64,000 bases of DNA from Cristatella mucedo (taxonomy: Eukaryota > Bryozoa > Phylactolaemata > Cristatellidae). Position 1 is the stretch's first letter. Each line of letters starts with the position of its first letter. Of this stretch, positions 1 through 10,984 are shown one piece after another. The stretch is taken from assembly GCA_009760855.2 (NCBI GenBank), contig WPIO01000040.1, forward strand, positions 733,501 to 797,500. The letters run 5' to 3'. The position numbers and the translations under genes are program-made. A model generated the notes under the pieces. That model saw only the letters and a program-made list of their open reading frames with translations, had not been told where the DNA came from and searched no databases.

Positions 1-101
1 TTCTCAGTATACCTACTCAGCCCAATAAAAACACGTTCTATTCTTACTACCCAATACTCCTTATACGTGAACATAACATGCTTTTAAGATCTGTTTTATT
101 A

Positions 102-199
102 ATAATAACAATAGTAATGCACTTGATAAAGCGCCCTCAGAGAACTCAGTCTCTTTCTAGGCGCTTTACATTTACTGCAAAGGGAAACGTAATTGAATG
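102..199 (-). mobile_element. LINE family 1 (CR1/L2-like), 98-bp 3' end
   Basis: Extreme 3' tail only, with the family's GCGCC..GGGCGC-type terminal motif and TAA repeats. It is identical over 98 bp to 45175-45272, which points to two recent insertions from the same subfamily. Confidence 0.85.
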
Positions 200-221
200 A
201 AAAAATTAATCCTAGCTGATG

Positions 222-388
222 AACCAGCCTCTTTTTGTATAGCGACAAAAGAGCCTAACGGCTATCACCACCCCTTGCAGTGGCGATACAGGATCGCCCA
301 TCGCTGGAATCGAACCCACGACCTCGGGACCAAGGTCGTGAAAAGCGATCGCCTTACCCAATGTGCCACCACGTCTCACCGATGGTGA
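222..388 (-). mobile_element. tRNA-derived SINE family 1, copy 1
   Basis: Read on the minus strand it starts with a tRNA-like head: A box around TGGCACATTGGG, B box GGTTCGATTCC. A conserved body follows, with CACGACCTTGGTCCCGAGG and a 3' part ending near TCGCTATACAAAAAGAGGC. Four copies share this structure in the window. Confidence 0.85.
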
Positions 389-577
389 GTAAGATCCGTT
401 TTACTATTTGTGCACTATTTCCCGCAGAAAAAATCTGTTGTAGCACCTCAAAAGCAGCATTTCCTTCAGAATTCTGCCGTATTATGCTTATAAAGTCTAT
501 CTCGCTGTAAAGATTATTCTCCAGGAAGTAAGGAGCACGCGGTGCTTATTTTGCAGCGACCCTAGGTCGAATCTTAC

Positions 578-637
578 CAGCGTCATTGAATTTCTGTCTG
601 AAGAATCCATCGTACATATTGTCTGAAGTATGTCACC
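578..637 (-). CDS. MOXD1-like: Gene A exon E10: GDILQTIC micro-exon
   Basis: 60 nt, phase 0 to 0, 20 codons GDILQTICTMDSSDRNSMTL. Acceptor TTGCAG, donor GTAAGA. It is the last exon of copy A inside the window. Confidence 0.88.
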
Positions 638-728
638 CTGCAACGTTAAATTGACCAAGTAATTAGAAAATCAAACAATAATTCAAGCACTTTGAAGTTC
701 CATATTCTCGAGAGCTTTGATAGCTCAC

Positions 729-917
729 TGGAAGTATGAGCTTTTCGTTGTCAAGATTCCTCAACTCCTGGTAGGCGAAGTCGTAATAGGGATCAGTTGC
801 TACCTCTGGAAGTTGTGTGTTATTAAAAGATCTGAAGTGACGCAAAGTTATTGAGCATCCCAGAAGGTGAGAGTGCAATGCCACTGCGAAAGCTCTGATG
901 CCAGTCTCGGGCAGATT
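729..917 (-). CDS. MOXD1-like: Gene A exon E9: CuM-site exon with LHSHL
   Basis: 189 nt, phase 0 to 0: NLPETGIRAFAVALHSHLLG, ITLRHFR, YYDFAYQELRNL. Acceptor CTTGCAG, donor GTGAGC. 12 of 63 residues differ from gene B; both CuM histidines are kept. Confidence 0.94.
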
Positions 918-1397
918 CTGCAAGAGAAAGATGTTTATAATAAGCACTAGATTATCATTAGATAATCTTTCGATTTAACATTTCTACTTGTGAGTGGAGT
1001 GACCTTAAGTAAAGAAATTTGGATAAATGACGAAGCATGTTCAAAACTTGCAGTAAGTATCAACGATTATGACGACGAGTAAACGGTAATGAACATCGCA
1101 CACTCATTTTTCAAAGTAAAATATTTATGTTAAAAAACATGTTTTAATATCGATGTGTACGAGTCCAACTACATGTCCTAATATCCGAGTGACAAAAGTG
1201 TCTTCACCCTAGTTTAAATGAACTACATGCTAGTTAATCTTCTCTTATTAAGTAAGAAACCGGATCTACTTCCAGCGTTCTTTTAACTTATAAATACTTA
1301 AAAAACTGCTAAGATTATTAACCAAATAACTCAAAAGTACATTATAAAGGATATATATTGGGATACCTGGAAATAACACAGTCGTATAGAACAGTCA

Positions 1398-1400
<3 letters not shown>

Positions 1401-1446
<46 letters not shown>
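1401..1446. repeat. (AT)n microsatellite
   Basis: 23 uninterrupted AT units in intron 8 of gene A. It produces a meaningless Tyr-Ile open frame. Confidence 0.97.
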
Positions 1447-1450
<4 letters not shown>

Positions 1451-1854
1451 CATTTCCAATATTGCATAAGGCCTACCTCACTCAATCTTCTTCTGATTCG
1501 AGTATTCGAGTATTGGTTTATAGCAGCAAATCAGGCAGGGCCCCTTAAATAGCCTAGGTGTTTTCTAATTCTTAAAGAATTTGCTAAAACAAGATTTCTA
1601 ACGAATGCTTAGTCTCCTGAAAGCTGCTGTTCTATTTTATATAATTGTGGTCCCTAAGTATAATATTATGGAAATTTTAATAGCCTTCTTGTACCCAAGA
1701 AATCTGATGGCGATGTTTTCATAGGAATCCTACAAGTCATCACACTGCCCTTCAAGCTAAAATTAGCCAGCTAATTCCAACTTCAACGGACAGATATACA
1801 CCAACCTGCAATCTGATTTGGCCAATAGGTAATATGCCTGCCTTTGCTGACCGA

Positions 1855-1905
1855 GTTAGTGTGGCAAGCTTGAAGCGCCTGAATAGAGATTCAGAACTCA
1901 CAGGC
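1855..1905 (+). mobile_element. Remnant of a SINE-2/LINE-type 3' tail
   Basis: A short stretch with GAAGCGCCTGAATAGAGATT resembles the tail of SINE family 2 and the LINE-1-family 3' end. No tRNA head is recognisable. The rest of 1447-1927 shows nothing else. Confidence 0.35.
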
Positions 1906-1927
1906 TGCGGTGGAAACGAGACTTTAA

Positions 1928-2888
1928 TGAGAAACTAACTTACTAGTTACGGGCAAACCCAGCGTGATTCAGAAATTGAATGAACCTCAAAATTGGCTCT
2001 GCCAGCATATCTCCTGTTGAATCAGCTCAAAATTTAGGTGTCATGTTCTAAAGCGTCCTCTCGTTGGACGACCACATCAGCTCCTCAGTCAAGTCTGCCT
2101 ACTTTCAGCTACATAACATTGATAAAGATCGGGCTTGTTTAGATAAGGATACCACGTCCAAGTTGGTCCATGCATTCGTGACACCCCGTCTCGACTTCTG
2201 GAACTCACTGCTCGCTGGCCTACCGGCATGTGCGATCAGGCGATTGCAGCTGGTTCAAAACTCTGCAGCTAGGCTTGTCTGTCGTGAGCGTCCCAGTTAC
2301 CACATCACACCAATTCTCGCCGACCTGCACTGGCTACCAGTCAAGCAACGGATTGACTTCAAGGTTTTGTCGCTCACTTTTAGGTCCCTACATTCTATAG
2401 CGCCAGCCTATCTCTCAGATCTACTCCCCCAACAGGCCAAGCATCGCATGACCGGCTTTCCGGAACCCAACAGGCTACCAATACCTCGTACAAACCTCAA
2501 ATCCTGTGGAGACCGTGCATTTAGTTCGGATGCTCCCAACGCCTGGAACTCCCTCCCGACTTGCGTCAGAACATCCCCTAACTTGACCACATTTAAAAAG
2601 AACTTAAAAACACAGCTATTTAGGACAGCATTTAGTGGGTCCCTGTGATTAATCCTTGATGTGTTTATGCGTGCTGACACTGGGCATACTGCCACTAACC
2701 ACATTTGCATGCTGACCCTGTGCATGTCACCCCTAACCATGTTATTCATTTTGTTTGTTTTTCAAGCATGATTTTACTCACCACTCAATTGCATTTCCAT
2801 TTGCAGCAAATGAAAAGCACCTAGAGAGATTGAGTTCTCCGAGGACGCTTTATCAAGTACATTATTATTATTATTGTTTTTATTATTC
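1928..2888 (+). mobile_element. LINE family 1, 5'-truncated copy with RT C-terminal ORF
   Basis: Covers the region from the RT thumb to the 3' end. The open frame 2064-2648 holds the conserved blocks LDDHISS.VKSAYFQLHNI, LPACAIRRLQLVQNSAARL, DLHWLPVKQRIDFKVL and AWNSLP..VR, typical of the C-terminal part of CR1/L2-type reverse transcriptases. It ends in an (ATT)n tail. There is no endonuclease or catalytic palm, so it is dead on arrival. Confidence 0.92.
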
Positions 2889-2889
2889 G

Positions 2890-3112
2890 TCCTTCATATG
2901 CTTATGCGTGCTGAAACTGTGCATGTTGCTACTAACCACACTTGCATGTGTGCATGTCACTCCTAAACATGTTATTCATGTTTGTTTATCAAGCATGATA
3001 TTACTCATCATTCAATCATGTTTTTCTTTGCTGCAAACGTATCGCACCTTGAAAGAGATCGAGTTCTCTGAGTGTGCTTTATCAAGTGAATTATTGTTAT
3101 TATTACGATTAT
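2890..3112 (+). mobile_element. LINE family 1, second 3' UTR copy directly after the first
   Basis: Begins in the 3' UTR (CGTCCTTCATATGCTTATGC) right behind the (ATT)n tail of the previous copy and runs to its own (ATT)n tail. More diverged than the upstream copy. Confidence 0.85.
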
Positions 3113-3260
3113 TGATCTGACTGACTTCATCACACATGATGCCATCACTTGCATTGACGTCAGCTAGCATGGTGTGATCACTTGCTCTGACTGACTTCAT
3201 CGCACTGATGTCATCACTTGTGATGACTGTCTTCATCCCACATGACGTCATTGCACTGCT
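3113..3260. promoter_or_regulatory. Minisatellite with CRE-like TGACGTCA sites in intron 8 of gene A
   Basis: Loose tandem repeats of TGACTTCATCRCAC and TGATGYCATCACTTG. Two perfect TGACGTCA palindromes lie at 3155-3162 and 3243-3250, with TGATGTCA at 3207-3214. A TGACGTCA also sits at the corresponding place of gene B, 40347-40354. Regulatory use is a guess. Confidence 0.4.
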
Positions 3261-3765
3261 TGATAAATATCCAGTGCAGAATGTCGGCAGCTAGTTGGCT
3301 TATTTTTACTACACTTCATTTACCTAAAAAGCAGAGCTTCCAAGTATAGCACCGTCTTTAAATGCGTTTACTGCACTAGATGAAAGACTTACAAGTGGTG
3401 AGCTTTAAAGATGTATATTATCAACGGTAGAAATGTGTGAAGCGGCTTGATTGCTTCATATCTCAATGCAATTTCATATCCAAGTAAGTTCATTGGGAAA
3501 AGGGTCACCAGTTTTGACAACCTATTTGCACGAAGCTTCATAGGGCGTGCAATGCCAGCTACCCGAAGCAAGAGTGTTACATCATTTGATAATTTAAGAA
3601 AAACTCAACAATCGAATAATGAAGGCTGTCGAATTAAAAAAAGATTCTTACTAATTGCATTAAATTGGAAGCTTAATTACTGCAGCACACTTGATTTCTG
3701 AACTGAAAAAGATGTAGGTGCAATTGTGTGCACATCTGAAAGGAGAAATGGCAGAAAATGTTTAC
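3261..3765. other. Intron 8 of gene A, remainder
   Basis: Aligns in patches with 40420-40946 of gene B (for example AGACTTACAA and CCAGTTYTGACAACMTA). No gene or mobile element seen. Confidence 0.6.
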
Positions 3766-3929
3766 CTTGGAACTTAAACAGTTGTTCGTACAATAGCCAC
3801 CCACGTTCATTGAACTGGTGTTTGGAGGAACTGATAATCTGGGAATGACTCCTGTTTGAAGAATTCCAGCTTCATAGGGCCTAAGCCGTTTAGTTGCCTT
3901 GAATCGTACGTATGATGCGTCCATACGGC
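3766..3929 (-). CDS. MOXD1-like: Gene A exon E8: start of C-domain
   Basis: 164 nt, phase 1 to 0: GRMDASYVRFKATKRLRP, EAGILQTG, VPPNTSSMNVGGYC. Acceptor GCTGCAG, donor GTAAAC. Intact. Confidence 0.93.
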
Positions 3930-6088
3930 CTGCAGCATAATTGAAAATACTTTTATTTCCGTATGACAATATTTTCCTTTACCAAGCAGGGATGCTGAAC
4001 GAGATAAAAACTTAGGCACAGCAAGTATCCTAAGGCACATCACAGCCATAATTATCACGATGACCACATTTTAAATTCAAAATGATTGAAATTTATTATA
4101 ATCATAGTTAAAAACCTATATGCTAACTGATCTTACAGATTTATTCGTTTACTTGGCGACCAACGAAGGCTCAGCAGCGATCTCTTTTTCCGGCAGTTTA
4201 CTGGAGTTCAAAGATTAGCCTGCTGCAGCTGTCATTCCAACAGCAATGGCTATATGGAGCAAAGCTTCGATTGCCAAGGCACGCTTTAAGATGTTGAGCA
4301 TGCAAACATAAACAGAATACGAACAACCGTAAGTATCTTTTTTAAAACACCCGCATGAACTATCCTGAAACCATGCAGGAATAGATTTTATAACTAATAA
4401 TTAAGCTGCGACGAGTAATCACACGACCCTCTTACTGACTGACTTCACATTATGAACTTATTCGTTCATGTAATGAAGACATAAACTTGAATAAAAAAAC
4501 TAGCAAGAAAATAAGCCACCTGTTTGCTTCGTCCTCTTTGATCAATGTTGTCGTTGAATTTCCACTTTTAGCCGATTAAATTAGTTTCTATGCACCACTT
4601 TCTAAGCATCAGAGACCATAGCTGCTATTATTTTATGAACGTTGTTAAGCTTCAGCTACATGGTCCTAAGGTCACAAGCACTGCAATCACAGTGCTAATA
4701 AGGAACCTAGTAATTCCTGTAGCTTGTAATTATTTTGGTTTAGCTGGCCTTTCAAAGCGAGATCAGCGGGGCGATTACTTTTGCGTGAATACACATAAAA
4801 TGCCGAACGTTCGCTGAGTTCGGCAGCAATTGTTATGGCTTAAACCTTCATTTAACTAGTCTGGGTGGCTCTCGTTGGCAATGGAGTTATGCAAACATGG
4901 AGAGACATGTACGCCAAACACTATCCTTGGCATACATTCAAGCCGAAGATGCACAAAGTACTCAGTTTAATGCCCAAAAGACGACACCTACTGCGCCACA
5001 GCTCGAAAGACTTCCTAAAGCATAAAACATACACTAGGCATTCCATATTAGCTCACATAGTTAGAACAATGTTTGGCCTGAATTTACGCTGCTGTGGCTA
5101 TTTTATCTTGTTTAGAAATGTTCCGGTTTAGTAGACGTAATGTCTGTACAGTCGACATCTCTAGGGTAGTTACTTATAATCGTCGTAGTGGTCTCAAATA
5201 TTATTGTCACCGGCCTTAATTTTGCCTTGGCTAATAATGTTACTAATTTTCTATTGACGTCTGCAGGGTTACCCAAATGCTTTTAGGTGCAGAGCAGCGG
5301 CAAGTACTCCTCGTAATTGTCTAAGAGTAATGTTCCCAAGGTCATGAAATTTCAGCAGACTATTTATTTTCCGAAATCTTTTTCGGGTCAATCCAGAACT
5401 TCAATCTTTCTAGCTGGTTGTGTGCAATACGTATTTGTCATAATTTATCAAATATTGAAATGAACAAAACAGCAAGATATTCCGGACTTTGAATTTTATC
5501 ATAGGCGTGATGTTATGAATAAGTGCTAACGAGCCATGACACAAGAAGCAATTACGGAACAAAAGCTTAAGATTGATACATCCTAATTATAACAAAAGTG
5601 GATGGAAACTCTGCCCGTGTTTTGAATAAATAGAAATCTTCCTTTCGCCACAACAGCAATCTTCAAGGTGAATTTTTACAAGTATGAAATAATTGACTGA
5701 CTTCCTCGAACAATTTGTATATTTTACTCTGTAGCTAACGTGCAACAATACATAGATGAATGAAATATACTCCAAGAGAAGCCAAATATTTTCAATTTTT
5801 AGAGTATGCAAGTGGTTTGTAGTTCTCCAATATTGAGATAAAGCAGATGATCCAAACTAGAGATGGTGATGAAATAGAGGACAGCTTCAGTGCATACCTT
5901 GTATTACATACATAGCTTAGTTCCACTCTCTCTAAACTGACTAGAATAATTTCTTTTTCTAGCTCAAGTGCACAATCTGTTTTAGTACAGCACTAACCTA
6001 CATTTGTTCTGCCACCACCCATGACACATAGGCAGCATTTAATAAACCGTGGTCGCCAGTTGGCTATCGATTCAAATTAATAGCTTAC
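3930..6088. other. Intron 7 of gene A
   Basis: 3965-4430 aligns with 41150-41500 of gene B, including the candidate alternative exon. The open frames at 4590-4817 and 4865-5131 have no recognisable domain. No mobile element was recognised in this intron. Confidence 0.6.
4198..4283 (-). other. Candidate alternative terminal exon in intron 7 of gene A
   Basis: Paralog of 41370-41464: AG acceptor, phase-1 open frame CLGNRSFAPYSHCCWN, ending at a TAA that aligns with the stop in B, with one 9-nt length difference. It may just be conserved intron sequence. Confidence 0.25.
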
Positions 6089-6191
6089 CTGATTGCCTCT
6101 GAGGATTGTTGTAATGAATTTGAGTTAGAATGTATTGCGGTCCATACGTCCCTCCGAAGGGCAAACCAACTTTGCTGGGTAGCACGTAAGC
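6089..6191 (-). CDS. MOXD1-like: Gene A exon E7: third CuH ligand, QIHYNN
   Basis: 103 nt, phase 0 to 1. It encodes AYVLPSKVGLPFGG and YILTQIHYNNP. Acceptor TATAG, donor GTAAGC. Intact. Confidence 0.92.
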
Positions 6192-8241
6192 CTATACAAC
6201 CAGGTCCGAAACGGAAGCGGTGTGGCATTGAAAACCAGAGATTTAGTCATAACTCGTGTTAGAATTGCAGTGAAAAACTGCAGCAGTTGTCAAGGTAATC
6301 AGATGCATCGTCAAAATATCGAAGCAGTTGAAGCGCCTCCTGAGGTGTGGGAACCGATTTGGTTTAGAAACTGATCAAAAAGTACAAAAAAGCCAGCATT
6401 ATTTCTAAAAAGAATCCATTGGTATGTTTTAAATCCCCTGATTGGAATTTTTTTATTTTAGAATCCTTAAGTAAAAGATAATACAGGTGCATTCAAAATA
6501 AAACGAGTGGTTTAAATAAAACTCCGGTGTGAACTGATGAAGTTTCAAAAAATCTCCAAACACAAGGCAATCCGTTTATATGTTAAATTAAACTAGGAAA
6601 TTATGGAAATATTTCATTTGTGAATCTAGCAAAAAGTCAACCTGAGAGACATTCAATCAGCAATGAGTCTAAATAAAAATTACTAGTAAGTTAAGTTTTT
6701 TCGATCAAATATAATTCAATAACCTGATCACGCACAGCTCCAAAACACTAGACTTATCAATACGTGCTTTGTGTAAAATTATGTATACCAATTTTACTAG
6801 TTGATGAATAATAAACAGATATACGGTTGTTTTTGGCAACAGATTACAAAATTCGGTAAGGGATGGTCTCGTTCCAACGTTTCACGTGAATTACGTTAAC
6901 CCAATCTTGATCACTGGCTTCGATTCTACCGGTACTTGAGCTTAGTGCTTCGATGACCCAAAGAATGAATTCATGCATGTGAGTGGACGGGCGGAAGCCA
7001 AGCTTGGTGCAAGCGGCAGACCGAGCAGCACCTGACATTTTCTGGGGAGCGGAGGAGTGTTGTTCATGCCAGGGAACGTCGGCAAAGAGATGAGGCTGAA
7101 GAAGATGAGGCAGTGTTTTGTTTCCCCTCCAGCAGACTGTCGGTGGCGGGGCCTTTTCGCGAGTAGGTTCGAAGACATATGTGTATTCGGTCACGCTCAG
7201 CACTTCACTGCTGCGAGTGAGGGCTCATGGGAATGCAGCTACGGCAAAGACAGGTCAGAGTGCATACGTCAGAGGGCAGAGCAGCAGTGCTAAACTTTCC
7301 GAAGTGAGCTCGCTGGGTTCTCATCCGATAGAGATTGCAGTAGGACTTCCTATAATTCCGCGGCAGCTGCTGCAAATAAACCCGTAACTTATTGGTTGAA
7401 GCATATTTTAAATATTTTGACAATAGCAGGTTCATGCCTCGGTCGCTCAGGGGAGCTTGTCAGAGGCACGTACAGACACTCACTTCCATTATGGACGAAG
7501 TGCAAATTTATAGATTTTTAAGCATAACGAGATCTTGACTACTGAAATTATATGTAAACAAAGAAAATTTATTTGTGATTCATGTGAGTAATACTAACAT
7601 CATGAAATGCATCGTGTTGTGTAGTTGACTTCTACCCGAATTGGCAGGCTAGGCATGAAAATAACTTGGCATCTAGTTTATATAAACTCATTTATCACCG
7701 GAAATATAAATAAGAGATTAATCCTGGCTTCATTCTTTCGGCGAAAGCACCAGTGCATTTCTTTTTCTTAAGGAAAACTCTTTGTTCTCTGAAAATTTGC
7801 CGGTCTACTCCTGAATAAAGTGACACTTGGATTTGTATTAGGCTTTACATATTGCATGCAAACGTTGCAACTCTATTTTGAGTGAAATACTGCCAGTTCC
7901 TTCGTCACCTTGGTACAGTGATATTGAGCGTGCCATAAAACTGGGCTAGCGGAGAACTGCTTGCTTGTTATTGCTTACACCACTTCGTCGCTTCAACTTA
8001 CGTAGTTGGTGAGTTTGTGAACTGAACCCAGATTTCCCAGATTGACCCAGATGAGGATATTCTTTTGGTGTTCTCATCGAATTTCCCCGTGCTTAACTCA
8101 GTTGAAGAATTTAACTTAGCTGAAGCCTTCCAAGTTAGCAAAGGCCTCACAAACAAGGCAGACATGCCGATAGTGCACAAATGTGCCGAAAAGACACTGA
8201 GTCTCATGCCGCTGCAAGTGGGCCGACCGATCTCTACTCAC
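6192..8241. other. Intron 6 of gene A
   Basis: Unique-looking sequence. 6840-7140 and 7800-8110 align with 49325-49600 and 49930-50215 of gene B. The short overlapping frames around 6844-7435 are not conserved as protein in the paralog, so I do not call them. Confidence 0.6.
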
Positions 8242-8418
8242 CCCGCCACCAACTGCCCAAATGCCTATAAGAGAGAGGCACGTAAGGCTGTTACCGCCAT
8301 GCTCGGCTGGGTTGCCACCACAGTTGTAACTGGAGAAGCTGGTGTTGACAGAGTCGCAACCATAAACGTCCATGCGATGAACCAGATCGGTATTGTCCTT
8401 CCATATTACAGGCTCTAG
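8242..8418 (-). CDS. MOXD1-like: Gene A exon E6: altered CuH motif VHRM
   Basis: 177 nt, phase 0 to 0. It reads NTDLVHRMDVYGC where the family and gene B have VHHM, so one of the two adjacent CuH histidines is Arg. The following loop (DSVNTSFSSYNC) and IGIWAVGG are kept. Acceptor TTTTTACAG, with an ordinary short pyrimidine tract; donor GTGAGT. Confidence 0.92.
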
Positions 8419-8562
8419 CTGTAAAAACAGTGGCATACACAGCACTCAGGTTTAGCCTCGAAAAGCTGCCATCCTCCTGCAACGTGTATACATACAGTGG
8501 CTGAATGCAGTAGCATCAATGACTAGCTTAAAACTTTATCGAAGGTTGATTCCAGCACCTAC

Positions 8563-8646
8563 CGCAACGATATGGCTCTTGTTGGCAATGGTAGGCAGCT
8601 TGACCAGAGAGCACCAGTAGGTCGTCGGATCGGCAGAAACTGCTAT
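8563..8646 (-). CDS. MOXD1-like: Gene A exon E5: start of catalytic N-domain
   Basis: 84 nt, phase 0 to 0, with TTYWCSLVKLP and NKSHIVA. Acceptor GAGCAG, donor GTAGGT. Intact. Confidence 0.92.
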
Positions 8647-8744
8647 CTGCTCGGAGGGATAAATGCAGCATGTTAAAATATCGGTGCCTACTCCTATGAC
8701 TGGCTCGGATTGTATGTCCGGTAATGTAATTGATACAGTCTTAC

Positions 8745-8912
8745 CACTTGAGGTACTGGGTCGATTGAAAATAGGTCATCTTCTGCTGGAGCATGTGGTT
8801 GTGCTTCTAGTAGATACACGCTGTGGATGCCACGATTGTTCCGCCCGTGGTATATAGGCGTGCCCGTAGAGTCCAGATCTCCGAATGCATATATTACTCT
8901 TGTGGTGGAAGG
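8745..8912 (-). CDS. MOXD1-like: Gene A exon E4: DOMON end and linker
   Basis: 168 nt, phase 0 to 0. It encodes PSTTRVIYAFGDLDSTG, then YHGRNNRGIHSVYLLEA. The acceptor TTTTTTAG and donor GTAAGA are intact, as is the open frame. Confidence 0.92.
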
Positions 8913-10331
8913 CTAAAAAATTAACCCAGTCTCGAAACGGTGTGACTACTCAGCTGCTAGTGCAATAAAACACCCATACGCTTATTTATTCAGCTCAGTT
9001 GATCGTAGGACAGTCCCTTATTAACACTAACTAATTGTTTCTCGACTAGTTAGAGTTTGTCGTTTTCAGATATCCATGCATACGTACTTGATCGTTTGCA
9101 TGAGAATAATTGATAAAGAAATTCGGTTAAGGTCAGGTAACGATGCACTGCTCACTGAAATTCAGCTTTAGCTATAACATACTACATCTATTGTAGCTTT
9201 AAAAGATAAGCCATCATCTTTTTTACCATGGAAATCACAATTTGGCCTTTACAATTAGTGTTGAAATGAGTTTTCAGCGGAATTTCTGTCGCTCAATATT
9301 ATAATAATTTATTTATCTGCCAATCGCTTGAAATGTGTGGATAAATTAAATATCACACATATATTTACCTCCTATGTCTCTTAATTATAAGTATTCATGA
9401 AAACAGAGATCGCCGATAACAAGAAAAATAATAAAAAGGAATATTTAAAAGAACGACAAAAAAGTCCAGCTCCTTAAATAAAATAGGTTTGCAGCCCTCC
9501 CCCTTTAGTCGCTCGAGAGAGCTGTGTCTTGATCTTGACCTAACGAGGGCAGTCGAGGTTTTGACTTGCTAATATTGATTATGACGTAAGATTGGTAAAA
9601 ATCAATTAAAGTCGTATATACGTTATTCAAATAGTTTCTTGCCGATTGTTCCTGACCTAAAGACTATTGAAATGTGTCCATATTGACTATTTAGGCAGCT
9701 TATTGTTAGGCAAGAGCTTCAGCTGCGGCTACATACAATTGTGTCATGCCTGTTTTTATTTCAAACAATTATGCATGACACCGACAAGCCCCATAATATG
9801 TGTTTATTATGATTATTCCTAAAATCTGTTGTAAACATCATAATATAAAATGTCATGGTGCTATAGCTAAGTTCAGTTTCTTTTTGAAGACTGTACTATT
9901 CCATATGCCAAAGAGAATGACTCCATAATATCGAGTTTTCCTATGCCTACCACTGGACAGTTGTAAGCACCTAATCTATGAAACATCGTGACAAATAAAA
10001 AGTATCAACTAGCCAGCAGAGGTGCTGGGTCATCATGCTAATAATTTCACCGTGAATAAATTGCTGAAGAAATCCGAAGTACATCACACTAATCAACCGG
10101 CAATATAGATGGAATCTGGTAGCTAATTTAAGTTTAAATTATTTAAATAGTATGGGAAAGGAAATTGCACGATGTTTTTTACTCTGATGAAGACTCTTTG
10201 GATCACAGTTCATAATATGCACCTCTATCACTACATGTAGGCCCTTCACTTCCCGTCACCATCCTTGTGCTACATCAATATTATAATCCTTTATAGTATA
10301 ATATAATACTAGGTAAAGCAATTGAACACAT
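8913..10331. other. Intron 4 of gene A (between E3 and E4), main part
   Basis: AT-rich. It aligns in patches with 52140-53760 of gene B. No repeats or genes recognised. Confidence 0.6.
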
Positions 10332-10598
10332 TCTAGTGGAGCATGTGTAATAGCATCGGCTAGCCGCAGGTTTTGGCCGGTGCTTTGTGACAATCATGAA
10401 ATAATCAAGTTAACGATATGGGTTAAGACTTGAGCAGTGATACGGAACATTTGTGACAACACGTCGTGGAGCATTGTGTGATGTTGCATCGGCTAGCCGC
10501 TGGCTTTGGCCAGCTCTGTGTGGCCGATATAAAATGATTCATGGATAGATACTCGTTAAGACTTGAGTAGTGATACGATGCGTTGGTCACCACGCTTT
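10332..10598. repeat. 133-bp tandem duplication beside E3 of gene A
   Basis: The block with GCATCGGCTAGCCGC and TTAAGACTTGAG occurs twice, at 10353 and 10486, an offset of 133 bp. Gene B has one copy at about 53777. The second copy ends at the E3 donor. Confidence 0.8.
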
Positions 10599-10600
10599 AC

Positions 10601-10747
10601 CGTTATAACAGCGTCTTCCTTATCACAAGTGTCGAAAGGTCTTGTAAAGGTTACAATCAGTTGTCTATCCTTACGCTGGCCTGATATTAGCTTGTAGTCC
10701 TGCTTTTTGTCAAGCACTGGAAGAGCTTAAGCGACGGCGTGCCTGTC
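10601..10747 (-). CDS. MOXD1-like: Gene A exon E3: DOMON second half, with in-frame stop
   Basis: 147 nt between TTGCAG and GTAAAG. The reading frame DRHAV A is followed by TAA at 10727-10729, where gene B has GAA; the rest of the exon stays open and similar to B. A single G-to-T type change explains the stop. Confidence 0.9.
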
Positions 10748-10984
10748 CTGCAATATCCATATCAAGTAAAAATTCCGCGATTTCAGCAACGGGAATAATT
10801 TAACCGCCAGCTTAGGCCACACGTGTTCATTGCAATTTTGAACAATTGATGTAAAAATTTGATTGGGAATTTACATAACTGAATACTTTCCCTTCTAGTT
10901 ATAACACGATCTATCAGCGTAAATAGCTTTAAACGAGATCGCCCAGGACATAGCCCCGCCCCGGAACACAGCAACCTGTGTCAC

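Noticed and set aside
222-388. Functional tRNA gene
   Set aside because: A and B boxes are present, but the sequence does not close into a cloverleaf with a clean acceptor stem, and it recurs four times with a shared non-tRNA 3' part: a SINE.
3389-3571. Extra coding exon in intron 8 (with paralog 40483-40749)
   Set aside because: The frames align loosely, but E8 and E9 already join in phase and match the family without an insert.
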